From: G020354785 sp964534745
GTDB lineage: Bacteria; Bacteroidota; Bacteroidia; Bacteroidales; UBA10428
Assembly (NCBI GenBank): GCA_964534745.1
Contig: CAZHQW010000015.1
Location: forward strand, 1-56,082
DNA length: 56,082 bases
Direction of reading: 5' to 3'
Below are positions 1 through 8,156 of this stretch, piece after piece. Every line of letters starts with the position of its first letter. Within the stretch, counting starts at the first letter, position 1. The notes below the pieces were generated by a model. The model was not told where the DNA came from, searched no databases, and saw nothing but the letters and a program-made list of their open reading frames with translations. Made by a program: the position numbers and the translations under genes.

Positions 1-2
1 AT

Positions 3-71
3 TTTAAAAAGCTGAAATCCCAGGTGAGAAAACCTGAAAAGTCTTATTATCTGCTCTTCAATCTTCGATAA
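3..71 (+). CDS. possible C-terminal end of an upstream gene (partial)
   Basis: Reading frame 3 is open from the window edge to a TAA at 69-71 and gives 22 residues rich in Lys, Arg and aromatic residues, ending in YYLLFNLR. The other two plus frames close within a few codons. This could be the tail of a gene that starts outside the window. It is too short to assign a family, and an open frame of this length could be chance. Confidence 0.3.
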   Translation, partial: FKKLKSQVRKPEKSYYLLFNLR

Positions 72-376
72 TTCCAAGTATTCACATTTTATTGCACGGT
101 TAACAACTATAGCGCCAATGATTATATTATATTTAAGATACAAAAAAAAACCGAATAATTGCAAATCTGATCTATCAATGCCAGTATTAACAGAAAATAT
201 ATATTATTAGGTTATTTTTATGTTTATTTTTGTTTTTTATATTTATACCCCTTTTTTTATATAGTTTATATATTAATATATATATATTTTTGTATATTTA
301 GCCCTTAATGTATAGGGGTTATATTCTAATATTAATTTTAATATATAATGTAAAATAACCTTTAAACTTCCAATCT
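72..376. other. AT-rich intergenic stretch upstream of the 377 gene
   Basis: This stretch has no convincing gene. It contains long T- and AT-runs, and between about 190 and 300 it is almost pure A/T with TATATA tracts. The only site I can propose is a Bacteroidota-type -7 box at 285-292, listed separately. No Shine-Dalgarno sequence precedes the 377 start, which is usual for this phylum. Confidence 0.5.
285..292 (+). promoter_or_regulatory. candidate -7 box of the 377 gene
   Basis: TATTTTTG matches the Bacteroidota -7 consensus TAnnTTTG at every fixed position. A TTTA at 265-268 sits near where the -33 TTTG would be expected. It would give an untranslated leader of roughly 75 nt. The tract is so AT-rich that chance matches are likely. 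Confidence 0.3.
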
Positions 377-1096
377 ATGAGAAAATTCTATTTGCCTGTA
401 TGGTTAACAATGGCAGTTTTTTTATTTTCTGCGTTCAGCATTAATGCACAGCATGAAGAAGACAGTTTATCTCACTTTTCAGTCGGTGCAGACCTTTTAA
501 GTCGCTTTGTATGGAGAGGTACTGATTACGGAGGATCCCCAAGCATACAGCCATGTATTGAAGCCGATATCCGCGGATTAACTTTTGGCGTATGGGGTGC
601 CTATACTGTTAATGCTCCCGGGGCACAGGAAGTTGATCTCTACATCTCATATACATTTGCAGATATTATCTCTGTCGGGTTAACAGATTATTTTTACCCT
701 GATGATGCACCGGGCATAATGAATTACTTTTCTGATTCAACCCATGTTATTGAGTTAAATGGCGGATTCACAACAGGTGATCTCAGTTTTTCAGCAAGCA
801 TTAATCTGATAAATGACGATGGCCACTCCCTGTATATTGAAGCAGGATACAGTTTCGGATTCTTAGATGTATTTATTGGGGCCGGTAACGGGATTTACAC
901 TGCTGAGACCTCGGTGCCTGCTTATGATCCTGTAGCGGATCCTTATCCCGATGATGAATTTATGATAGTTAATCTTGGTGCAACGACATCAAAAGAAATA
1001 AAAGTTTCGGGCAGCTATTCGGTGCCCCTGTCATGTTCGTTTATTATTAATCCTTATACAAGGACACCATTCCTGGTATTTGGCATTTCGTTTTAA
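377..1096 (+). CDS. TorF-like putative outer-membrane beta-barrel protein
   Basis: A 239-residue exported protein. Residues 1-24 form a signal peptide (basic start, hydrophobic core, cleavage after SINA). The mature part begins with the pattern SRFVWRGTDYGGSPSIQP, typical of the TorF/MltA-like 'putative porin' family common in Bacteroidota. Alternating hydrophobic and polar stretches and a C-terminal Phe (GISF) suit a small beta barrel in the outer membrane. The substrate is unknown. The gene stands alone and ends at a hairpin terminator shared with the convergent trpB2 gene. Family assignment is by recognition of the N-terminal motif; transport activity is inference. Confidence 0.7.
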   Translation: MRKFYLPVWLTMAVFLFSAFSINAQHEEDSLSHFSVGADLLSRFVWRGTDYGGSPSIQPCIEADIRGLTFGVWGAYTVNAPGAQEVDLYISYTFADIISVGLTDYFYPDDAPGIMNYFSDSTHVIELNGGFTTGDLSFSASINLINDDGHSLYIEAGYSFGFLDVFIGAGNGIYTAETSVPAYDPVADPYPDDEFMIVNLGATTSKEIKVSGSYSVPLSCSFIINPYTRTPFLVFGISF

Positions 1097-1107
1097 CATA
1101 AAAAACA

Positions 1108-1136
1108 AATCCCGGCGTATACCGGGATTTTGTTCT
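1108..1136 (+). terminator. bidirectional intrinsic terminator
   Basis: Perfect 8-bp stem AATCCCGG / CCGGGATT (1108-1115 and 1122-1129) with a 6-nt loop, followed by TTGTTCTT on the plus strand. On the minus strand the stem is followed by TTGTTTTTT. It lies between the convergent 377 gene and trpB2, so it can end both transcripts. Confidence 0.8.
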
Positions 1137-1139
1137 TAT

Positions 1140-2501
1140 CTATGGTTTCGGGTAGTTTTTGATTAGTTCGAGGTTCTTATCTATTTCCTCCTGCGGCAGT
1201 TCATAATCAGTCAGTTGTCCGGTCAGGAACTTATCATAGCCCGTCAGATCCATTAATCCGTGCCCGCTGAAATTAAATAATATTACTTTTTCCTTACCCT
1301 CTTCTTTTGCCTTTTTGGCCTCACGGATAGTAGCGGCAATAGCATGTGTAGTCTCGGGCGCGGGAATGATCCCTTCTGTCTTGGCAAAAAATATTCCTGC
1401 CTCATAGCTTTCAAGCTGATGCAGGGCAAGAGGAGTCAGAAGACCTTCCTTTATTGCCTTACTGACCAGAGGGGCCATACCATGATAACGTAATCCGCCG
1501 GCATGAATAGGCGGCGGCACGAAAGTATGTCCGAGTGAATACATAGCTACCAGAGGCACCATTTCTGCAGTATCACCGTTATCATAGACATAGGGGCCTC
1601 TTGTCATGGTTGGGCATGATGCGGGTTCCACAGGAATGATGTCAATCTTGGCCCCATGCATCTTATCGTAAACAAAAGGAAATGATAATCCTGCAAAATT
1701 GCTTCCTCCACCTGCGCAGCCGATAATCACATCAACTTTCTTTTCACCAAACATTTCCAGCTGCTTTTTTGCTTCAAGTCCGATTATTGTCTGGTGCATG
1801 CATACAAAATTCGTGACACTGCCAAGCGAATATCTTGTTTGTCCGCTCTTATCGGTAACTGCAGCTTCAATTGCTTCACTGATGGCTATTCCGAGGCTTC
1901 CCGGAGTATCAGGTGTCTTCTCCAGTATTGCCCTCCCCGTGTTTGTTTCATTACTGGGACTGGCAACACAATTTGCGCCCCATGTTGCCATCATAAGCTT
2001 TCTGAAAGGTTTCTGGTCAAAACTTATGCGCACCATAAAAACCTTACATTCCAGTCCGATTAACGCACAGGCAAATGCAAGCGCACTTCCCCACTGTCCG
2101 GCTCCTGTTTCAGTGGTTAAACTTTTAATACCAAACTCCTTGTTATACCAGGCCTGTGTCACGGCCGTATTAGGCTTATGGCTTCCTGCAGGTGAAAGGC
2201 TTTCATTCTTGTAATATATCCTTGCCGGTGTTTTTAGAGCCTCTTCCAAATCATATGCCCTGTGCAGGGGCGAAGGCCTCCACCTGGTCAATAGTTCGAG
2301 CACACCTTCAGGAATATCTATCCAGCGCTCCTTGCTGTATTCCTGTTCAACAAGGTTCATCGGGAAAACAGGTGCCCACGCTTCGGGCGGTACGGCTCCA
2401 TCCGGACTCATATAAGGAGGTACGTCAATGTCGGCTGCCATATTATACCACTTCCTTGGTATGTCCTTTTCATTAAGGAAAACTTTGCGTGTTCTTGTCA
2501 T
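1140..2501 (-). CDS. trpB: tryptophan synthase beta-like protein, TrpB2 type
   Basis: A 453-residue fold-type II PLP enzyme. SHKPNTA (residues 107-113) carries the PLP lysine K109, ETGAGQWG is at 131-138, and the phosphate-binding loop GGGSN is at 264-268. The long N-terminal extension (MTRTRKVFLNEKDIPRKWYN) and the length above 430 residues place it in the TrpB2 class rather than TrpB1. The family joins indole and L-serine to make L-tryptophan; some TrpB2 proteins act without TrpA, for indole salvage or serine breakdown. No trpA or other tryptophan gene is adjacent, so salvage is plausible but inferred. A -7-type box lies about 40 bp upstream. Confidence 0.92.
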   Translation of the reverse strand: MTRTRKVFLNEKDIPRKWYNMAADIDVPPYMSPDGAVPPEAWAPVFPMNLVEQEYSKERWIDIPEGVLELLTRWRPSPLHRAYDLEEALKTPARIYYKNESLSPAGSHKPNTAVTQAWYNKEFGIKSLTTETGAGQWGSALAFACALIGLECKVFMVRISFDQKPFRKLMMATWGANCVASPSNETNTGRAILEKTPDTPGSLGIAISEAIEAAVTDKSGQTRYSLGSVTNFVCMHQTIIGLEAKKQLEMFGEKKVDVIIGCAGGGSNFAGLSFPFVYDKMHGAKIDIIPVEPASCPTMTRGPYVYDNGDTAEMVPLVAMYSLGHTFVPPPIHAGGLRYHGMAPLVSKAIKEGLLTPLALHQLESYEAGIFFAKTEGIIPAPETTHAIAATIREAKKAKEEGKEKVILFNFSGHGLMDLTGYDKFLTGQLTDYELPQEEIDKNLELIKNYPKP

Positions 2502-2541
2502 AAAAAATAGATTTTAGGGTTAATTTTTATCTTGTTTCTCA

Positions 2542-2549
2542 CAAAAATA
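2542..2549 (-). promoter_or_regulatory. candidate -7 box of trpB2
   Basis: On the minus strand this reads TATTTTTG, a full match to TAnnTTTG, and predicts a leader of about 34 nt before the ATG at 2501. I see no good -33 TTTG at the usual distance. Confidence 0.4.
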
Positions 2550-2613
2550 AATATTCTGTTCAATATTCCTAATTTATTTTAAATTTTATCCTGAAGCGGA
2601 CTGCCATATACTG

Positions 2614-3504
2614 CTATTTTTTGGTACCTTTCTGTTCATCGATCTTGCCTATAACTTCCCTTAAAAACTTTTCAAAAGGTCTCTTAAACTCTTTTCTCTT
2701 TAATGCAAATTCAACAGTCGTTTTTAAAAAATCCATTTTATTGCCTATATCGTACCTTTTCCCTTCAATAGTAAGTGCAATGATACTATTGCGCTTCAGC
2801 ATCAACCTCAGGGCATCGGTAAGCTGAATCTCATTGCCCTTACCCCTTGGTGTCTTCTCAAGAGCGTCAAATATCTCCGGGGTGAGAATATATCTTCCGG
2901 CTATAGCCAGATTGGAGGGAGCCTTATCAACCTCAGGCTTCTCAATTAGCTCATTCAGTTGCATAAGCCTGTCACTTATCTTTTTTCCCCCTGTTATGCC
3001 GTATCTTGAGACCTTATCCCTTGGAACGGTCTCAACTGCAATTATTGTCTGCCTGTATTGCTCGTAGGTATCTATAAGTTGCTGGGTTACCGGTATCACG
3101 GAGTCAATTATTGTATCGCCCAGCAGCACCGCGAAGGGTTCTTTCCCGCAATGAAAGCGTGCATGGTATATGGCATCGCCCAGACCATTAAGCTCCTTCT
3201 GCCTTATAAAATGAATATTTGCCATATCCTCTATATGGCGCAGCTGGGTATAAAGCACCTCATCTTCCTTTTCCTGGATTTTGAGTTCCAGTTCAGGATT
3301 CCTGTCAAAATGATCTTCAATGGATCTTTTGCCTTTGCCGGAAATGATTAATATATCCTCTATTCCCGAGTCAACACATTCCTGTACTACGTACTGGATG
3401 GTTGGCGTATCAATTATCGGCAGCATTTCTTTGGGCTGGGCTTTTGTTGCGGGCAAAAACCGTGTTCCGAGGCCTGCAGCCGGAATTATGGCTTTACTTA
3501 TCAT
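2614..3504 (-). CDS. galU: UTP-glucose-1-phosphate uridylyltransferase (GalU family)
   Basis: A 296-residue cytoplasmic nucleotidyltransferase that makes UDP-glucose from UTP and glucose-1-phosphate. The N-terminus has the nucleotide-binding signature AAGLGTRFLPATKAQPKEM (residues 9-27). Further on are VLLGDTIID, an Asp-containing metal site, and GKGNEIQLTDAL, all standard for GalU; the length is normal. Only 3 bp separate it from the upstream GHMP kinase, so the two are surely cotranscribed. That partner, which resembles glucuronokinase, suggests that the sugar-1-phosphate used here may include glucuronate-1-phosphate. The family call is firm; the alternative substrate is inference. Confidence 0.93.
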   Translation of the reverse strand: MISKAIIPAAGLGTRFLPATKAQPKEMLPIIDTPTIQYVVQECVDSGIEDILIISGKGKRSIEDHFDRNPELELKIQEKEDEVLYTQLRHIEDMANIHFIRQKELNGLGDAIYHARFHCGKEPFAVLLGDTIIDSVIPVTQQLIDTYEQYRQTIIAVETVPRDKVSRYGITGGKKISDRLMQLNELIEKPEVDKAPSNLAIAGRYILTPEIFDALEKTPRGKGNEIQLTDALRLMLKRNSIIALTIEGKRYDIGNKMDFLKTTVEFALKRKEFKRPFEKFLREVIGKIDEQKGTKK

Positions 3505-3507
3505 ATT

Positions 3508-4503
3508 TTATACAATATAAGGTTTTATTACTCTGACATTAATTTTTTTCATGTTTATAACAAGCTTCCTGAGCATCTCATCATCTTTGCAGGAACCTAT
3601 AATAGCTCCTCCCGAGCCGCTAAACTTGGCCGAGGCTCCGCATGCCCTTGCTGTAGAAACCATCTCAAGGTTGCTATCCGAAATGTTCATTATCCTGCAC
3701 CTTAAATCGAAATTCATATTAATCAGTTTATTCAGCTCATTGAAATCACGATTATTAATGGCCTCCCTACCTCTTTCAGCGAGAGATGCTATCTCAGAAA
3801 GGGTATTGTGTACAACAACGTCCCCGCTTTCAAACCTCTGCCTGACAGTATTAAATAACTTTCCCGACACCTTGCCGAGCTGGACCTTATAGGCAAGGTA
3901 AAGCTTTGGCAGGTTTTCCGGATTCAGCCGTTCATAAATGCCATATTTATGTTCTTCAAGGTGGGACTTTTCAAAATCCATATAGACGCATCCCTCGTAT
4001 ACCTGGACCACCCTATCCTGAAGGCCCGCATTTATTCCCAGTTCGTCAACCTCTGCTGAAAGTATCAATGAAGGTAAATAGGGCAATGGTATCTTAACGT
4101 TATAAAACTTCATCAGCCCTTTGATGGCGGCAGTAATAATGGCACTCGAACCCGCCAGTCCGACCTGCCTCGGTATAGATGACTGGTATCGGACAGTAAA
4201 GTTTTTATTTGACAGCTTTATCCTGTTATCCTCACAATACTCGCAAAATTTCTTCACAGCGGCCTTTATCAGGCGTGCTCCCCCGTAATAGCCGGTCAGG
4301 CTTACAGAATCTGCCAGATGATAAATATTCCTGTACCGGTTACTGTCAACTGCCTGCTCTTCAATGAGCAGTTCAGGCGATTCATAAATAGAGACTATAG
4401 CACCGAAATTCCTGATAATAATAGATATAGTCTTGCCATAGAACCCGTCAGAAGGATTACCCAGGAGTCCGGCCCTTGCAAAAGCCCTTGATTCAATGAT
4501 CAT
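3508..4503 (-). CDS. GHMP-family sugar kinase, glucuronokinase-like
   Basis: A 331-residue kinase of the GHMP superfamily. The ATP-binding motif is at about 111-122 (PRQVGLAGSSAI), an N-terminal substrate motif at 6-27 contains ARAGLLGNPSDGFYGKTIS, and a C-terminal glycine-rich motif is KFSGSGGAIIG. The N-terminal motif closely resembles plant glucuronokinase, which phosphorylates D-glucuronate at C1. In plants a pyrophosphorylase then makes UDP-glucuronate, and here a GalU gene follows after 3 bp. The gene starts 16 bp after the end of the M49-type peptidase gene, so all three may form one operon. Other sugar-1-kinase activities cannot be excluded from sequence. Confidence 0.75.
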   Translation of the reverse strand: MIIESRAFARAGLLGNPSDGFYGKTISIIIRNFGAIVSIYESPELLIEEQAVDSNRYRNIYHLADSVSLTGYYGGARLIKAAVKKFCEYCEDNRIKLSNKNFTVRYQSSIPRQVGLAGSSAIITAAIKGLMKFYNVKIPLPYLPSLILSAEVDELGINAGLQDRVVQVYEGCVYMDFEKSHLEEHKYGIYERLNPENLPKLYLAYKVQLGKVSGKLFNTVRQRFESGDVVVHNTLSEIASLAERGREAINNRDFNELNKLINMNFDLRCRIMNISDSNLEMVSTARACGASAKFSGSGGAIIGSCKDDEMLRKLVINMKKINVRVIKPYIV

Positions 4504-4519
4504 GCAGTTTTATATTTGA

Positions 4520-6172
4520 TTACTTTTCAGCCTCTAATCCGAGCACACCCAAGCCCTGCTGAAAAACAATGTCGACAGGAATATCCCTTTGTTCCAGCTT
4601 CATCAGGGCAGTTTTCAGATCATTATCAATAATTCCATATTTGCTGATAATTTCTTTTGCCTTATCATAATCTCCGTCACCCTGTATTGTAATAATAAGA
4701 GCTGACAATGAATCAACTGCCTTCTGCAATTCATCGAAGTTAACACCGTACTTACCTTCTTCATTCCTGTAAAAAGCACCTTTTTCCTTGAAATAGTTGA
4801 AACGGATAAGGTTTGCCGTCCCATGCGCGCTTGCTGCTCCAAAACGAATGGACCGGAAAATGCCGGCAAGAAAGGTTGTATAGTTGTCCATTAAATCATT
4901 TTCAATTTCTCCCATCTCATGAAGCTTATTAATAAGGAATAGTGATAAAATATCTGCTTTCCCCTCTTCGATGGCTGTATAATTTTCCTTTAACGCTTCC
5001 CTGACCGTTACTTTGCTATTGATTGTGTTCTTTATTCCCAGTCCGTGTCCTGCTTCATGGAACATTGTATTGGCAAAAAAGGCATCAAAGGTTATATGCT
5101 TCTGCTGATCTTCAACTATCAATTCCTGTGCTATGGGTACTACTATCATGTCAAATTTTGCTTTCATAGAGTTTTTAAGCTGCAGTTTCCTGCTGCCTTT
5201 AACAAGCTGCACCTGCTCATCATTAGGAAGATTTATCGCGATTGTTTTTGCCCCGGCATTACAATCACCGGCATAGTAAATAGCATCGTATACATAAAGG
5301 TCAGAGCTGCTTCCCGGGGCTTCGGACTTGTATTTTTCATCAACCGGCAATTCCTTCTGCAGCTGGGGCAAGAATGACGAGTACCTGTCGAGCCTCCTGC
5401 TCCACTCCATATCCTTGATAAGAATAAAAGCTTCAAATGCTGCTTTATATCCGAAAAGCTGATCTTCGTATGTTTCAACAGGACCCACAACAAAATCAAT
5501 TTTATTTGTTTTCATATCCATCCATGCCATATCACTTTCAAAGTAATTATCTGTTAAAAAAGCTTCTGCCCTGAGTTTTAAGTAATTCTTAAATCCCTGG
5601 TCCTCTGCAAGATCAGCAGCCCGGAGCAATAATTCTGATGCCCTGCCAAGTTTATCTTTATATGCTACGTGGTAAGGTACAGAGACAAGACCTCCACCAT
5701 CATTTCTTTTAATTATTGTATACAGACTTGCTTTATCATCTGCAGCAAATGACTTGAATTCTTCTTTTGTCATATCAGCAGGATAAAAACCTGCCCCTGC
5801 GGGTTTCTCTCCCACGCCTTCAATAAAGGGAATGTTATTGTTCAGCCTTTCCCATGGCCCGTAGTTAATCAAGGCATATTTTCTTGCAGCTTCAGAATCT
5901 ATTGACTTAAATAATTCCTCTTTATCACCGTATGCCTGCTGCCAGAAAAGGTCGTCCATGATCCCGGATACTTCAATTAATATGGAGATCATCTTCCTCT
6001 GGTTAACACTCAATTTACCCAGATCAGCTGTCAGCTTCACTTCAGCAAAATCTTTTATTCTTTTCATAATTTCATCATTTGTGCCGGTTTGCCCTTCACC
6101 GGATTTTCTTTTACAGAAACCCGTAATGAATATTAGTATAATAAGAAGGGCATATACTTTTATCCTTGTCAT
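4520..6172 (-). CDS. M49-like (dipeptidyl-peptidase III family) zinc peptidase, exported
   Basis: A 550-residue zinc hydrolase. HEAGH at 372-376 supplies two zinc ligands and the catalytic Glu, and EEGKAD at 402-407 supplies the third ligand, matching the paired motifs of peptidase family M49. Classical DPP III has a six-residue HExxGH motif; this protein has the five-residue HExxH form. I place the start at the ATG at 6172, not at a TTG at 6232. From 6172 the protein begins with a signal sequence (MTRIKVYALLIILIFITGFC), and a -7 promoter box lies between the two candidates. Cys20 could be lipidated, but TGFC is a poor lipobox. The gene leads a likely operon with the GHMP kinase and galU. Confidence 0.8.
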   Translation of the reverse strand: MTRIKVYALLIILIFITGFCKRKSGEGQTGTNDEIMKRIKDFAEVKLTADLGKLSVNQRKMISILIEVSGIMDDLFWQQAYGDKEELFKSIDSEAARKYALINYGPWERLNNNIPFIEGVGEKPAGAGFYPADMTKEEFKSFAADDKASLYTIIKRNDGGGLVSVPYHVAYKDKLGRASELLLRAADLAEDQGFKNYLKLRAEAFLTDNYFESDMAWMDMKTNKIDFVVGPVETYEDQLFGYKAAFEAFILIKDMEWSRRLDRYSSFLPQLQKELPVDEKYKSEAPGSSSDLYVYDAIYYAGDCNAGAKTIAINLPNDEQVQLVKGSRKLQLKNSMKAKFDMIVVPIAQELIVEDQQKHITFDAFFANTMFHEAGHGLGIKNTINSKVTVREALKENYTAIEEGKADILSLFLINKLHEMGEIENDLMDNYTTFLAGIFRSIRFGAASAHGTANLIRFNYFKEKGAFYRNEEGKYGVNFDELQKAVDSLSALIITIQGDGDYDKAKEIISKYGIIDNDLKTALMKLEQRDIPVDIVFQQGLGVLGLEAEK

Positions 6173-6208
6173 TTTTATTGATTTTTTAATATAAATATTA
6201 CAGACTGG

Positions 6209-6216
6209 CAAATTTA
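6209..6216 (-). promoter_or_regulatory. candidate -7 box of the M49 peptidase operon
   Basis: The minus strand reads TAAATTTG, a full match to TAnnTTTG, and predicts a leader of about 30 nt. It lies downstream of the alternative TTG start at 6232, which is part of the case for the ATG at 6172. Confidence 0.45.
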
Positions 6217-6249
6217 AAATATAATTCCTCAATTTTTACTTTAATAGGT

Positions 6250-6257
6250 TATTTTTG
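6250..6257 (+). promoter_or_regulatory. candidate -7 box of the truncated MFS gene
   Basis: TATTTTTG matches TAnnTTTG fully and lies 18 bp before the first ATG at 6276, so transcription would start just before translation. This suggests the remnant gene may still be expressed. Confidence 0.4.
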
Positions 6258-6275
6258 CACCTTCATTAAGTTATA

Positions 6276-6575
6276 ATGCTGATGAATAAATTGATCGAAC
6301 TGAAGTCAAACAGGATCAAATTCATTGTTCACGGCTTTTTCTTATCTTCAGGAATGCAGGTTGCCGAGCCTTCAACCATCCTGCCTCTGATAGTAAATTA
6401 TTTCAGCCAGAGCAATGTGTTGCTGGGATTCTTTTCTTCACTGATAAGAGGCAGGGCAGTTGTCATGCAGCTCTATACGGCCTTTTTCGCCCAGGCATAC
6501 AGCAGGGTAATGAAACCGCTGAGAATTGTCTTTTTCTTCAGGTTTATATCATGGTTTTGTATCGGACTGTCTTAA
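6276..6575 (+). pseudogene. MFS transporter, N-terminal fragment only
   Basis: A 99-residue open frame that reads like the first transmembrane segments of a major facilitator superfamily permease: KFIVHGFFLSSGMQVAEPST, then ILPLIVNYFSQSNVLLGFFS, a basic loop with RGRAVVMQ, and FFFRFISWFCIGLS. A complete MFS protein has about 400 residues and 12 helices; this one stops after about three. Its TAA at 6573-6575 overlaps the stop codon of the convergent proS, so the missing two-thirds are not downstream. Most likely a deletion joined the 5' end of the gene to the 3' end of proS. The start and promoter look intact. A genuine small membrane protein is less likely. Confidence 0.65.
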
Positions 6576-8047
6576 TATGCCTTGGCAAAGAGTACACGCT
6601 GTTTCGAAGGCTTACCGGTAAGTATACATTTACCTGGCTCTGGCTCAGAATCCATCAGTATGCATCGTATAGTAGCCATTGTATCTTCCTTTATCCTCAG
6701 CTCTGTTTCTGATGTGCCATCCCAGTGTGCCAGCACAAAACCTCCCCTGTTTTCAATTATGTCCTTAAACTCTTCATAGTCATCTGCCCTGTATGTATTC
6801 TTTTCCCTGAAATCAAGTGCTTTTTTATATATATTTTTCTGTATCTCATCCAGAAGACTTACAATAACTTTTTCAATACCTTCCAGCGGATATGTATGTT
6901 TCTTAAGTGTATCCCTGCGTGCAATCTCCGCTGTCTGGTTCTGGATATCCTTTGGTCCGATAGCCACGCGCAGCGGTACTCCCTTTAGCTCATATTCGGC
7001 AAATTTCCAGCCCGGCTTATGTGTATCACGATTGTCATATTTTACAGAAAGTCCCTTATCTGTGAGCTTTTTCTTTATTTTTTCCGCCTTTTCCGAAATA
7101 ACAGACAACTGATCATTATTATTATATATAGGAACAATAACAACATGAATTGGGGCCAGCCTGGGAGGCAATACAAGTCCGCTATCATCTGAATGTGCCA
7201 TTACCAGTGCACCAACCAGCCTTGTTGTCACTCCCCACGAAGTAGCCCAGACATAATCCAGTTTCCCGTTTTTATCAGTAAACATAACATCAAATGCCTT
7301 TGCAAAATTCTGGCCCAGGAAATGTGAAGTCCCTGATTGTAAAGCTTTTCCATCCTGCATCAACGCTTCTATGGTCAGTGTATCAATTGCTCCGGCAAAA
7401 CGTTCATTTTCAGTTTTCACTCCTTTAATAACAGGCAGGGCCATATAGTTCTGCGCAAAGTCGGTATACACATCAAGCATCCTGTATGTTTCATCAATAG
7501 CCTCTTCCTTTGTGGCATGAGCCGTATGCCCCTCCTGCCATAAAAACTCCGTTGTCCTCAGGAACAGGCGGGTACGCATCTCCCACCTTACAATATTTGC
7601 CCATTGATTTACCAGTATCGGAAGGTCCCTGTATGACTGAATCCAGTTTTTATATGCACTCCATATTATTGTCTCTGATGTGGGCCTTATAATAAGCTCT
7701 TCCTCAAGTTTTGCATCTTCGTCAACCTCCAATCCCGAGCCGTCTGCAGTATTCTTAAGCCTGTAATGGGTCACAATCGCACATTCCTTGGCAAATCCTT
7801 CAACATGCTTCGCTTCCCTGCTGAAAAACGATTTGGGAATAAACAGCGGAAAATAGGCATTTGTATGTCCGGTATCTTTAAACATCTTATCCAGCGCTGC
7901 CTGCATTTTTTCCCATATTGAATATCCATATGGTTTTATTACCATGCATCCCCTCACAGCAGAGTTCTCAGCCAAATCTGCCTTAATCACCAGATCGTTG
8001 TACCACTTGGAATAATTCTCTTCTTTATTTGTTACTTCTTTAGCCAT
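6572..8047 (-). CDS. proS: prolyl-tRNA synthetase, archaeal/eukaryotic-type
   Basis: A 491-residue class II aminoacyl-tRNA synthetase that charges tRNA-Pro in the cytoplasm. It shows RPTSE (121-125), the motif 2 region RWEMRTRLFLRTTEFLWQEG beginning near 154, and a GALVMAHSDDSGLVLPP stretch. There is no long insertion domain between motifs 2 and 3, and the protein ends in the characteristic ...FAKAY. These mark the short archaeal/eukaryotic-like ProRS typical of Bacteroidota. Start and length are standard. The gene is transcribed divergently from the 8157 gene, with 109 bp between them. Confidence 0.96.
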   Translation of the reverse strand: MAKEVTNKEENYSKWYNDLVIKADLAENSAVRGCMVIKPYGYSIWEKMQAALDKMFKDTGHTNAYFPLFIPKSFFSREAKHVEGFAKECAIVTHYRLKNTADGSGLEVDEDAKLEEELIIRPTSETIIWSAYKNWIQSYRDLPILVNQWANIVRWEMRTRLFLRTTEFLWQEGHTAHATKEEAIDETYRMLDVYTDFAQNYMALPVIKGVKTENERFAGAIDTLTIEALMQDGKALQSGTSHFLGQNFAKAFDVMFTDKNGKLDYVWATSWGVTTRLVGALVMAHSDDSGLVLPPRLAPIHVVIVPIYNNNDQLSVISEKAEKIKKKLTDKGLSVKYDNRDTHKPGWKFAEYELKGVPLRVAIGPKDIQNQTAEIARRDTLKKHTYPLEGIEKVIVSLLDEIQKNIYKKALDFREKNTYRADDYEEFKDIIENRGGFVLAHWDGTSETELRIKEDTMATIRCILMDSEPEPGKCILTGKPSKQRVLFAKAY

Positions 8048-8156
8048 AATTAATTTTTGGTATGATATTTGTTATTTTATATTTTGAATGAATTCCAGTA
8101 CAAAATAAAAAAATAAAATTATATTCACATAATATTAAATAAGAAGGAGAAGAACC

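Noticed and set aside
1699..2214. Plus-strand 171-codon open frame opposite trpB2
   Set aside because: It lies wholly inside a strongly conserved enzyme gene on the other strand and has no family features.
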